From Rhizobacter koreensis (lineage in GTDB: Bacteria; Pseudomonadota; Gammaproteobacteria; Burkholderiales; Burkholderiaceae_C): DNA of 64,000 bases. The DNA lies in the NCBI RefSeq assembly GCF_013366375.1, contig NZ_JABWMJ010000001.1, positions 248,001 to 312,000 of the forward strand, given 5' to 3'. The notes beneath the pieces are model-generated. The model saw only the letters and a list, made by a program, of their open reading frames with translations. It had not been told where the DNA came from and ran no database searches. Below, one piece after another: positions 48,920-60,878 of this stretch (within the stretch, counting starts at the first letter, position 1; the number at the start of each line of letters is the position of its first letter). The translations under genes and the position numbers were made by a program.

Positions 48920-49332
48920 CCTTTAGCGCCCAAATAATTTCGGCAGCAGGGGCCAAGTATGAACGGCGTGCCGCTAGCTCCCGTGGAAGGTCGGCTTGAC
49001 GGCGCCACCAACTGACAAAACCTCGCTCGCATGATAGCCACCCTCCGGCGCAACTTGAGACTGATTTGCAACACAGACCGGGCACTGGCAGCCAAGGCAC
49101 CCGAGCTAAAGCGGCTATGCGTGGCCCACCTCGGGCTCCTTGCGTTGTCTGAGTGCCGAATCGCATTGGCGGCTCCTGTTCACTGAATGCGGCGCGCGGC
49201 CGCTCGTGACGGCTAGGGCTTTTGGCGCCCGGTGGCGCTTCCACTTGGGACTGCGAAGCGCAACTTCCAGGGGTTCGACGGCTCGTGAAGCGGTCTTTCG
49301 ATAGCCGCGCGGGCGATGGGCTGCAAGCCTAG
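48920..49332. other. Non-coding gap in the lower-GC region
   Basis: The 413 bases lack any frame with coding-like composition; short frames on the minus strand look like chance. No repeat, terminator or RNA gene was recognised. Confidence 0.5.
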
Positions 49333-50253
49333 TCAAGACCGATATGGAACGTCTGATCTAATAACGACGACTTCGCTCAAACCATTTGAAGAAAGCAATT
49401 GTTTGAGCGATCTCTCCGAAAGCAACGGGTGCGATGTCGGACCTAGCACAACACTCGAGAATGCATCTGGATCAATATCGATTTCTAGGTAAGGCGTTAT
49501 GAAAGACTCGCTGGCACGAAATTCGGAAGCTTCGCCGAACCGCCACAAACGCCACTCTCCTTCGGCTTTGAACTTTGGGTGCTTAACGAAAGGACCTATC
49601 CAGCGGCGCATATCATTGATGAAGTGCCGCAGCCCGCCTGCTTCAGAATGGCTCGGCGGTCTGAGGTCGTTGGTACCTGGATACGTCAAGCCACGGTCTA
49701 GGAGCTCGAACTTTTCCAGGATCGATTGGCGCATCGCACTAAGGAGCGCCTCCTCGTCATAGACCGCAGCCTCGAAGTACCAGTCGCCGCGGGGCGCCGC
49801 CCGCAAAGCCGCGGTTCTGAAGCCGATGGCATAGCGAGCATTGCGAGCCGAGTAGCCGCGCCACATGTTCAAATCATCATGGTGCCGAGTGAACGAAGCA
49901 ACATAGACTTTCGGGAACTCTTGATTGGCGTCCATAATCGAGTCAGTCGCAAAGGTCTTCCCGTATCCGTCGCTATTGATTTGCTGGAATGCGACGTCAA
50001 CATACTCCTTGGTTCGGCTGCGACTGGACGAATCATCCTTGATTGATTGAAGCGCCTTGTAAATGAGTTCGCCGCTGTATAGCCATTCCTTTGAGTCGTT
50101 CAAGTAGGCGATATGGGTGCAGCGCATCTTTCGCTGCTTTGTGATCCCGATCAACCCGGCGCCGTCGGTGTAGTGAAACACGGTTTCCGGGGGCTCTTCG
50201 CGCGGCAGCAAATTTAGGAATTGCGCGCCAGGGTAAGTATCTTGAGTAAACAC
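49333..50253 (-). CDS. DUF2971 family protein
   Basis: The 306-residue protein shows the DUF2971 pattern: FHYTDGAGLIGITKQRKMRCTHIAYLNDSKEWLY at the N-terminus, then VASFTRHHDDLNMWRGYS and YAIGF. Next are VKHPKFKAEGEWRLWRFG and the closing VVLGPTSHPLLSERSLKQLL...SDVPYR. The family has no fixed function but is frequent on islands and near phage-defence genes. Composition is poorer in GC than the chromosome core, with AT-ending codons. It lies 160 bases from the KAP NTPase gene in the same direction. Confidence 0.86.
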   Translation of the reverse strand: MFTQDTYPGAQFLNLLPREEPPETVFHYTDGAGLIGITKQRKMRCTHIAYLNDSKEWLYSGELIYKALQSIKDDSSSRSRTKEYVDVAFQQINSDGYGKTFATDSIMDANQEFPKVYVASFTRHHDDLNMWRGYSARNARYAIGFRTAALRAAPRGDWYFEAAVYDEEALLSAMRQSILEKFELLDRGLTYPGTNDLRPPSHSEAGGLRHFINDMRRWIGPFVKHPKFKAEGEWRLWRFGEASEFRASESFITPYLEIDIDPDAFSSVVLGPTSHPLLSERSLKQLLSSNGLSEVVVIRSDVPYRS

Positions 50254-50413
50254 AGGGTATCGGTCCTGAACTTCAAGTGGAGCTTCTCACGCGTCTGCGA
50301 GCGGGCTCCAAGCACTATGCGGCGTAGGCCGCGCATGAGGTTTACTTGAGAGCCTTACGGAAACGACTTACGGAGCCTTCCGCGCGGCTTGACACCTGCC
50401 CAATCTCACGACA

Positions 50414-51718
50414 TCAACGCGCCAACGGCAAGTCGATCTTGTCGGAAAGACGCCAGAACGTTGACACGGGATCGCGTCCGTTTAGCATCGCGGCGACTTC
50501 CGACTTCCGTTGCTCATCGGCAATGGTGTTACCGGCCACGGCCCGATGAACGCTGCCAAGCGCCCAGCACATCCGGCCAGGATGCTGGTTCCTGTCGCTG
50601 AACAGTTGCTCGAGCCAGATCGCGCGATTGATATGGAGGGTCTGATCGCCGCGCCTCAGCGCCGCAAAGTCAGCTGGTTGCTTCACCTTGGTGGCAATAA
50701 GATACGAGAGAAGCACGCCCTGCTCGTCACCTGCAGCGAGCTGAAGCACGCATGCGCGTTCTAGGTCCCGAAGCGACATTCCTAGTATTGGGACCCAATA
50801 TTGAATCGTCTCGAGGAAATCAGGGTACGCCACGGTCCCCGTCAATCGCTCGATCATGGTGGCCGTCATTTGCTTCGTGAAGGCGCCCCTCGTCTGCGTC
50901 CCGAACGTCGACAGAGTGGGAAGTCTGAACCAAATGTTCACGAACTTGCCGAGGTAGGCTGAACCGTCAATCGCGCCATAGACACCTTGAATCGACTGTT
51001 CAAGCTGCGTACGGTTCAGAAGCAGTACGAACACTAGATTCGGCACATCGAAGAGGTGCTTGACCCGCTCGACCATGGTCACGGCGAAAGAGGGGCGGCA
51101 ACGATCGAGCTCGTCTATAAACACGACGGCGGGCTCAGCACACGCGGCGATCGCTTCCGCTAAAGTCTCTCGGAATCTGATAACCGACTTCTTTTCCTCG
51201 TCGAAAGCCGTGAGTCGCTTCTCAATCCACTTACTCGAGCCTTCCGCCATGTCCTGAGAAACCTCCGCCACGGCATCGGCGAAGTCGCCAACGATGTCGT
51301 TCTGGCGTAGGATCTTTCCGCCAAGGTTGATGAGCGTCTTGACGCCAGCGGGCGCGAAAGCCCGGAGTGCTCCGCCTGCGCGCTTTGCGAGCGTGGCCTT
51401 GACGTCGGGGTTCTCGATGAGCGGCAACAGGCTGGACATCACGAGCAAGAAGGGGTCTTCAGCGAAGTCGTTCTCAAATGCGTCGATGTAGGCAACCTTG
51501 TGCCCTTCTTGGCGCAGCTGGGCAGCCCACCTAGCTCCAAACCACGTCTTGCCTTCGCCCCAGGCGGCGTCTATTCCAATCGTGCCGCCGTTCCTGAGCC
51601 GATTGACAAAGCTCGTGAGCGGTTTGGCGAGGGTGCTACGACTGAGCCCGTCCCCTTCGAACGGTTGCTCCGGATTGATCGTTGGTGGTCTGAAACTGAG
51701 CGGGTGGGTCATGTCCAT
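50414..51718 (-). CDS. KAP family P-loop NTPase
   Basis: The 434-residue STAND-like NTPase starts MDMTHPLSFRPPTINPEQPF at an ATG behind AGGGAG. Walker A is GIDAAWGEGKTWFG at about 47-60 (the KAP-type G-x-W-G-x-GKT), and Walker B is AVVFIDELDRCRPSFAV at about 195. LKHLFDVPNLVFVLLLNR-like text follows as VKHLFDVPNLVFVLLLNR. The usual pair of membrane helices inserted in KAP domains is absent or weak here. KAP NTPases occur in mobile, sporadic loci and several take part in phage defence. It is upstream of, and in the same direction as, the DUF2971 gene. Confidence 0.88.
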   Translation of the reverse strand: MDMTHPLSFRPPTINPEQPFEGDGLSRSTLAKPLTSFVNRLRNGGTIGIDAAWGEGKTWFGARWAAQLRQEGHKVAYIDAFENDFAEDPFLLVMSSLLPLIENPDVKATLAKRAGGALRAFAPAGVKTLINLGGKILRQNDIVGDFADAVAEVSQDMAEGSSKWIEKRLTAFDEEKKSVIRFRETLAEAIAACAEPAVVFIDELDRCRPSFAVTMVERVKHLFDVPNLVFVLLLNRTQLEQSIQGVYGAIDGSAYLGKFVNIWFRLPTLSTFGTQTRGAFTKQMTATMIERLTGTVAYPDFLETIQYWVPILGMSLRDLERACVLQLAAGDEQGVLLSYLIATKVKQPADFAALRRGDQTLHINRAIWLEQLFSDRNQHPGRMCWALGSVHRAVAGNTIADEQRKSEVAAMLNGRDPVSTFWRLSDKIDLPLAR

Positions 51719-52156
51719 CGTCTCCCTTTGACGTGGATTGTGAGTGTTACCCAAGCTGCCCTTTGCCTGGCGAGAATGCCGCATTCAAGAACGCCGTCGA
51801 AGTTGTCCCTTGATGAAGTGCCGCAGCTCGGGCGCCTATGCTGGCTTGTGCGCGAAAGCCGGCGGTGTGCTGCTGCACCGATCGGTTCAGCCCTGCGGCC
51901 GCGGCTGCGTTGGAGCGTGTCGTCGCTCCGATGAAGGTCAGCAACGCTGCACCACCAAGCTGTTGCGGCGCGACCGGCGTACGCCCTGAATGACCGGAAC
52001 GTGTCGAACAGCGTCGGTTGGACGGTTTGCCGCGACGGACAGCACCCGCTGCAATGCAGCCACTCAACCTTCTGGCGAACATCGCAAGCAGCTGCTCATG
52101 CGGAGCGAACACGTGGTCCGAAACGGCTCACGAGTCACGACCGCATTCGAGTCCGC
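51719..52156. other. Non-coding stretch between island and gyrB
   Basis: The 438 bases contain no supported gene. They form the boundary between lower-GC DNA and the conserved gyrB end. Imperfect short repeats such as CTGCACC/GGTGCAG occur, but no tRNA fragment or long direct repeat was recognised. Confidence 0.5.
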
Positions 52157-56060
<3,904 letters not shown>

Positions 56061-56375
56061 TTCAACCTCTTGAACTGGTGGTCGTAGTAGAGCCGGGACG
56101 CTTTTGTGGACAACCGCATTTTCGCCTGTTCCAGCAGTGGCTTAGCGCGGCGCGAACGGTGTGCATCGAGTCTGTTCCGGCACGCGGCGCGCTGCGAACA
56201 ACTTCGCCGGACGGCTCAGGCCTGTGGACAGGTGGGGTTTCACGCGAAAGTTGTCCCCAGGTTTGTTGCTTGACAGATTTCCGGGTTGGGGTGACGCCGA
56301 TCCACGACCCGGCTTGCAAGCCGGGTCGGTTCGGGAGGCGTGCGACAGCACGCAGGTGCTGTCGCACGTCCACCC
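56061..56375. promoter_or_regulatory. dnaA-dnaN intergenic region with palindromes and DnaA-box-like sites
   Basis: The region holds TGTGGACAA at 56105-56113 (one mismatch to the DnaA box on the minus strand), and TGTGGACAG at 56223-56231 and TTGTCCCCA at 56251-56259 (two mismatches each). It also has a perfect 22-base palindrome at 56306-56327 (arms GACCCGGCTTG) and a hairpin at 56340-56367 with a perfect 12-base-pair stem and four-base loop just after the dnaA stop. The hairpins could end dnaA transcription; the boxes may help control dnaN or belong to a bipartite origin. Confidence 0.6.
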
Positions 56376-57797
56376 TCACCCTTTCAGCGTCTGTTCGAGC
56401 ACGTGCAGCTGCTGGTTCAGCTCGGTGTTCTTCTGGCGCTCGGCGGCGATCTTGCGCACCGCGTGCAGCACCGTCGTGTGGTCGCGGCCGCCGAAAAGCT
56501 CGCCGATCTCGGGCAGGCTCTTCTGCGTCATTTCCTTGGCGAGGTACATCGCGATCTGGCGCGGCCTGGCGATCGACGCCGGACGCTTCTTCGAGTACAT
56601 GTCGGCGACCTTGATCTTGTAGAAGTCGGCGCACGTCTTCTGGATGTTCTCGACGCCGATCTGCCGGTTCTGGATCGACAGCAGGTCCTTGAGCGCCTCG
56701 CGCGCCAGGCCGATGTTGATTTCCTTGTGGCTGAACCGCGAGTACGCCAGGATCTTGCGCAGCGCGCCTTCGAGCTCGCGCACGTTGGCGCGCACGTTCT
56801 TGGCCACGAAGAACGCCACGTCCTCGGGCATCTGCGTCGCCTCGAGCTCCGCCTTGCGGATCAGGATCGCCACCCGCATCTCGAGCTCGGGCGGCTCGAT
56901 GGCCACCGTGAGCCCGGCGTCGAAGCGCGACGTCAGCCGCTCGTCGATGTCGACCAGCCCCTTGGGATAGGTGTCGCTGGTCATGATGATGTGGGCCTGC
57001 TTGGCGAGCAGCGCCTCGAAGGCGTTGAAGAACTCCTCCTGCGTGCGCTCCTTGCCGGCGAAGAACTGCACGTCGTCGATCAGCAGCAGATCGAGCTGGT
57101 GGTACTTGGCCTTGAGCTCGTCGAAGGTCTTGCGCTGGTAGTTCCGGACGACGTCGGTGATGAACTGCTCGGCGTGCAGGTAGAGGATGCGCGCGTCGGG
57201 CTTGTCCTTGAGCAGCTGGTTGCCCACCGCGTGGATCAGGTGCGTCTTGCCAAGGCCGACCCCGCCGTAGATGAAGAGCGGGTTGTACATGGCGCCCGGT
57301 GCGCCGGCGACGTGCAGTGCCGCGGTGCGCGCCATCTGGTTGGCGCGGCCGGCGACGAGCGTATCGAAGGTCAGCGCCGGGTTGAGGCGGCTGCGCGACG
57401 GCAGGGCGGCCGGGCCGCTGGCCACGCTGGCAGCCGGGTTGCTGGCGGCGGCGGCGCCGGCGGGCGCCGGTGGGCGCAGCTGGGCCGCGTTCGCTGCCGC
57501 CGGTGCGTTGGCCGCGGCCGGGTTGCCGGCCGGTGCGCCGTCGCGCAGCGCGAGCATGACGTCGAGATGGACCGGCTTGCCGGCGATCTCGCTGAGGACG
57601 CTCTCGATCCGGCCGGCGTACTGGTTGCGGATCCAGTCGAGCTTGAACCGGTTCGGCACGCGAACCGTCACCAGCGTGCCGTCGCCCTGGTCGACGACTT
57701 CGGCGTCGGGCAGGGGCCGGATCCAGGTGTTGAACTGCTGGTCGGGCAGTTCGGATGCGAGACGCTCGCACCCGCGCTGCCAGAGATCTGATCCCAT
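56376..57797 (-). CDS. dnaA: Chromosomal replication initiator DnaA
   Basis: The 473-residue initiator. Domain I starts [26 protein letters not shown]. Domain II is an Ala/Pro-rich linker (about 90-140). Domain III is an AAA+ module with Walker [11 protein letters not shown] near 178, Walker [10 protein letters not shown], and the arginine-finger region [17 protein letters not shown]. Domain IV has the DnaA signature [15 protein letters not shown] contacting DnaA boxes. It initiates replication at oriC nearby. It is first in the minus-strand dnaA-dnaN-gyrB block and divergent from rpmH. Confidence 0.99.
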   Translation of the reverse strand: MGSDLWQRGCERLASELPDQQFNTWIRPLPDAEVVDQGDGTLVTVRVPNRFKLDWIRNQYAGRIESVLSEIAGKPVHLDVMLALRDGAPAGNPAAANAPAAANAAQLRPPAPAGAAAASNPAASVASGPAALPSRSRLNPALTFDTLVAGRANQMARTAALHVAGAPGAMYNPLFIYGGVGLGKTHLIHAVGNQLLKDKPDARILYLHAEQFITDVVRNYQRKTFDELKAKYHQLDLLLIDDVQFFAGKERTQEEFFNAFEALLAKQAHIIMTSDTYPKGLVDIDERLTSRFDAGLTVAIEPPELEMRVAILIRKAELEATQMPEDVAFFVAKNVRANVRELEGALRKILAYSRFSHKEINIGLAREALKDLLSIQNRQIGVENIQKTCADFYKIKVADMYSKKRPASIARPRQIAMYLAKEMTQKSLPEIGELFGGRDHTTVLHAVRKIAAERQKNTELNQQLHVLEQTLKG

Positions 57798-58040
57798 TGT
57801 GGAGAAGCTTCCTTGAACGGCCCGGATTGTAAGCGGCGGGGGGTCCGGAAAGGCCAGTTATCCACAGTCGGGTTTGCGTGGATGGCCACGGCCTTGACGG
57901 CGTGCCGCGGTCCGGCTCTCGTCGTGCTGGCATAATCCCGCTCCTTCCCGAAGGCGCCGCACGGCTTCTAGGCCGCTGCACCTCGCGCGCCGCTTGCCCT
58001 GCCGGCCCTGCCGCGGGCCCCACGTCAAGTCGGATCGACC
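57798..58040. other. Candidate oriC: dnaA-rpmH intergenic region with DnaA box
   Basis: The divergent gap between dnaA (minus) and rpmH (plus) contains a perfect DnaA box TTATCCACA at 57858-57866 and a partial one, GTGGATGG, near 57880. Gene orientation flips here, as expected where replication forks diverge. A clear AT-rich unwinding stretch is not obvious in the gap, so the functional origin may extend into the dnaA-dnaN gap or rnpA, where more box-like sites lie. Promoters for dnaA and rpmH must also be here. Confidence 0.65.
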
Positions 58041-58175
58041 ATGAAACGCACCTATCAAGCATCCAAGGTTCGCCGCGCGCGCACCCACGGTTTTCTCGTT
58101 CGCATGAAGACGCGCGGAGGCCGTGCCGTGATCAACGCGCGCCGCGCCAAGGGCCGCAAGCGCCTCGCGGTCTAA
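58041..58175 (+). CDS. rpmH: 50S ribosomal protein L34
   Basis: The 44-residue basic protein begins [17 protein letters not shown] and contains the near-universal [22 protein letters not shown]. It is complete and too short for standard frame lists. It heads the rpmH-rnpA-yidD-yidC-mnmE operon reading away from dnaA. Confidence 0.98.
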   Translation: MKRTYQASKVRRARTHGFLVRMKTRGGRAVINARRAKGRKRLAV

Positions 58176-58213
58176 GACTGACGCGCCGCGGCCTGCCGCC
58201 GTCGGAGCGGCTC

Positions 58214-58717
58214 GTGCCGAAGCTCGCGCGTCTCGTCAAGTCGATCGATTTCGAACGCGCGCTGCGCTCCCGCCGCTGCGCCGCGACGCCGCATTTCGCC
58301 GTCCACTACCTCGCGGACGTGCCGGCGCGACGTCCGAGCAGGCCCGTCGCGAAAGAGTTATCAACAGCCGCTGTGGATGAGTCGCCGGAACCTGTGGATG
58401 ACTTCCCTGCGGGGACGTCCGCGCACCCGGGCGGCGCGGCTTCGCCGCAGCTCTGGCTCGGTGCCGTGGTGCCCAAGCGTCACGCGCGTCGTGCCGTGAC
58501 GCGCACCCTGATCAAGCGCCAGATCCGCTCGGTGGCCGAACGCCACGGTGCCGACCTGCGGCCGGGCATCTGGATCGTGCGTCTGCGCGCACCGTTCGAT
58601 CGCGCCACCTTTCCGAGCGCCGCGTCCGAGGCGCTGCGCGTGACCGCGCGCGCCGAACTCGAGCGCGCGATGGGGGCGGCCGCCGCCGCCGTCGCGGCCA
58701 CGCCGGTCGCGGCGTGA
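58214..58717 (+). CDS. rnpA: Ribonuclease P protein component
   Basis: The 167-residue protein subunit of RNase P matures tRNA 5' ends. I chose GTG 58214, six bases after GGAG, giving a start VPKLARLVKSIDFERAL; no ATG fits. The core RNR motif region reads VPKRHARRAVTRTLIKRQIRSVAERH, then the basic LRPGIWIVRLRAPF strand. It is longer than the usual 110-130 residues because of an insertion at about 45-75 (ELSTAAVDESPEPVDD) before the core. That insertion is encoded by DnaA-box-like sequences. It overlaps yidD by four bases. Confidence 0.92.
   Translation: MPKLARLVKSIDFERALRSRRCAATPHFAVHYLADVPARRPSRPVAKELSTAAVDESPEPVDDFPAGTSAHPGGAASPQLWLGAVVPKRHARRAVTRTLIKRQIRSVAERHGADLRPGIWIVRLRAPFDRATFPSAASEALRVTARAELERAMGAAAAAVAATPVAA
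58358..58401. promoter_or_regulatory. Cluster of three DnaA-box-like sites inside rnpA
   Basis: TTATCAACA at 58358-58366 and TGTGGATGA at 58372-58380 and 58393-58401 each differ from the DnaA box TTATCCACA (or its complement) at one base. The two TGTGGATGA copies are 21 bases apart, about two helical turns. They lie 0.5 kb from the consensus box in the dnaA-rpmH gap, and they encode a family-atypical insertion. Confidence 0.6.
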
Positions 58718-59037
58718 ACGCCGCTTCCGGCACTGGCGTCATGCAGCGTCTGTTGATGCTGCTGGTGCGCGGCTACCGGTTTTGGCTGAGCCCCTGGCTC
58801 GGCAGCTCGTGCCGCTTCGAGCCGACCTGCTCGGCCTATTCGTTGCAGGCGCTCGAGGCACATGGCGCCGCCGCCGGCAGCTATCTGACGCTGCGCCGCC
58901 TCGCGCGCTGCCATCCGTGGTGCGCAGGCGGGCACGACCCCGTGCCGGCCGCGTCGCCGCGCCTCTTCGACTTCGTTCGCGGCCCCGCGCACCGGGCGCC
59001 TGCGACCACCCCTTCTTCTCGCGAGACACACCGATGA
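58714..59037 (+). CDS. yidD: Membrane-protein insertion efficiency factor YidD
   Basis: The 107-residue protein (98 residues if it starts at ATG 58741) has RGYRFWLSPWLGSSCRFEPTCSAYSLQALEAHG, the YidD/Hly signature with conserved cysteines. RCHPWCAGGHDPVP follows, the third conserved Cys-containing motif. An N-terminal amphipathic helix binds the inner membrane, where it assists YidC-dependent insertion. It overlaps rnpA and yidC by four bases each, so translation is coupled. Confidence 0.96.
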   Translation: MNAASGTGVMQRLLMLLVRGYRFWLSPWLGSSCRFEPTCSAYSLQALEAHGAAAGSYLTLRRLARCHPWCAGGHDPVPAASPRLFDFVRGPAHRAPATTPSSRETHR

Positions 59038-60788
59038 CCGCCGATACCCGCCGCACCATTCTCTGGGTGGTGTTCTCGATGTCGCTGTTCCTGATCTACG
59101 ACGCGTGGAACCGGCACAACGGTCATCCCTCGTTCTTCAGCCCGGCGCCCGCAAAGACCGCCGCAGCCGGTTCGGCGAGCGCGCCGCCCGCGGGCGGCAG
59201 CGTGCCGGTGCCGGCCGGGCAGACGCCGGCGGCGACACCCGCTGCCGGCGTCGTTCCGGGCGCGACCGCGGCGGCCCCGGTGGCCGCACCGGCAGCCGAG
59301 CGGGTGACGATCACCACCGACCTCGTGCAGGCGACGCTCGACGGCACCGGCGGCTCGCTGACGCGCGTCGAGCTGCTGCGCCAGCGCGACCCCAACGACC
59401 CCAAGCGCAACGCCGTCGTGCTCGAGCAGTCGCCGCAGCGTCTTTACGTGGTGCAGACCGGCGTGGTGCCGCCCGCCGGCGGCGCGGGCCTGCCGAACCA
59501 CCACACGCCGATGCGCGCGGTGCCGGGCGAGCGCACGCTGCGCGACGGCCAGAACGAGCTGCGCGTGCAGTTCGAGAGCGATCCGGTCGGCGGCGTCAAG
59601 CTGGTCAAGACCTACACCTTCAGGCGCGGCGATTACGTGATCGGCGTCAACCACCAGCTGGTCAACGTGTCGGGCGCGCCGGTCAACCCGCGCCTTTACC
59701 TGCAGATCGTTCGCGACGGCAATCCGCCGCTCGGCGAGTCGAGCCTGGTGTGGACCTTCACCGGCCCGGCGATCTACACCGACACCGCTCATTACAAGAA
59801 GATCGACTTCAAGAGCATCGACAAGCGCGAGCCGAACGAGAAGCCGAACCACGAGACCAGCGCCGACAACGGTTGGGTCGCGATGGTGCAGCACTACTTC
59901 GCCACGGCGTGGCTGATCGACCCGGCGAACGGCAACGGCCCCAAGGTGCCGCGCGAATACTTCACCGGCAAGGTCGATACCAACGCCTACTCGGTCGGCA
60001 TGTTCGTGCCGCTCGGCGAGGTCGCGCCCGGCGCGACCAGGAGCTTCGACGCGCGCCTTTATGTCGGCCCCCAGGAAGAGAACAAGCTCGCCGCGCTCGC
60101 GCCGGGCTTGCAGCTCGTCAAGGACTACGGGTGGCTGCGCGTGATCGCCGAGCCGCTGTTCTGGCTGCTGACCCAGCTGCACAACGTGATCGGCAACTGG
60201 GGCTGGTCGATCGTCGGCCTGGTGGTGCTGCTGAAGATCGTCTTCTTCTGGCTCAACGCGACCGCGTACCGCTCGATGGCCAAGATGAAGGCCATCAACC
60301 CGAAGATCATGGAGATGCGCGAGCGGCTCAAGGACAAGCCGCAGCAGATGCAGCAGGAGATGATGCGCATCTACCGCGAGGAGAAGGTCAACCCGCTCGG
60401 CGGGTGCCTCCCGATCGTGGTGCAGATGCCGTTCTTCATCGCGCTCTACTGGGTGCTGCTGTCGAGCGTCGAGATGCGCGGCGCGCCATGGATCGGCTGG
60501 ATCACCGACCTGTCGCGTCCCGACACGCTGTTCGGCACCATCCCTGGCATCGGCATGCCGATCGGCCTGCTGCCGATCCTGATGACGCTGACGAGCCTGG
60601 TTCAGACCTGGCTCAACCCGACGCCGGCAGACCCGGTGCAGGCGAAGATGATGTGGTTCATGCCGCTCGCCTTCTCGGTGATGTTCTTCTTCTTCCCGTC
60701 TGGCCTCGTGCTGTACTGGCTGACGAACAACATCCTGTCGATCGCGCAGCAGTACCTCATCAACCGCCAGCTCGGCGTCACGAAGTAG
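59034..60788 (+). CDS. yidC: Membrane protein insertase YidC
   Basis: The 584-residue insertase. An N-terminal helix (RRTILWVVFSMSLFLIYDAW) is followed by an Ala/Pro/Gly linker and the periplasmic beta-sandwich (about 95-350). Five C-terminal helices begin near 380 and include MKAINPKIMEMRERLKDKPQQMQQEMMRIYREEKVNPLGGCLPIVVQMPFF, the conserved hydrophilic-groove loop. It inserts and folds inner-membrane proteins with or without SecYEG. It is coupled to yidD by ATGA; a weak GC hairpin lies in the 90-base gap before mnmE. Confidence 0.98.
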   Translation: MTADTRRTILWVVFSMSLFLIYDAWNRHNGHPSFFSPAPAKTAAAGSASAPPAGGSVPVPAGQTPAATPAAGVVPGATAAAPVAAPAAERVTITTDLVQATLDGTGGSLTRVELLRQRDPNDPKRNAVVLEQSPQRLYVVQTGVVPPAGGAGLPNHHTPMRAVPGERTLRDGQNELRVQFESDPVGGVKLVKTYTFRRGDYVIGVNHQLVNVSGAPVNPRLYLQIVRDGNPPLGESSLVWTFTGPAIYTDTAHYKKIDFKSIDKREPNEKPNHETSADNGWVAMVQHYFATAWLIDPANGNGPKVPREYFTGKVDTNAYSVGMFVPLGEVAPGATRSFDARLYVGPQEENKLAALAPGLQLVKDYGWLRVIAEPLFWLLTQLHNVIGNWGWSIVGLVVLLKIVFFWLNATAYRSMAKMKAINPKIMEMRERLKDKPQQMQQEMMRIYREEKVNPLGGCLPIVVQMPFFIALYWVLLSSVEMRGAPWIGWITDLSRPDTLFGTIPGIGMPIGLLPILMTLTSLVQTWLNPTPADPVQAKMMWFMPLAFSVMFFFFPSGLVLYWLTNNILSIAQQYLINRQLGVTK

Positions 60789-60878
60789 GCGCCTGACGTT
60801 TCGCGGGGCAGCCCCCGCGGCGTCGACCGGCCGCGGCGCGGGCGGACTGGCGCCGGTCGGCGCCCGAGGAGCACTCCG

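Noticed and set aside
51747-52112. A 121-residue minus-strand frame between the KAP gene and gyrB
   Set aside because: The composition looks random, without a signal peptide, domain or ribosome site; kept as non-coding.
48157-52156. Integrase, tRNA or direct-repeat boundaries of the lower-GC island
   Set aside because: None could be found by eye, so the mode of acquisition stays open.
56236-56251. Possible fourth parS (GGTTTCACGCGAAAGT) in the dnaA-dnaN gap
   Set aside because: Only 12 of 16 bases match and the central CACGTG is broken, so ParB binding is unlikely.
60802-60819. Hairpin CGCGGGG/CCCCGCG between yidC and mnmE as a terminator
   Set aside because: The stem is only seven base pairs, has no T-run, and the genes are usually cotranscribed; too weak to list.
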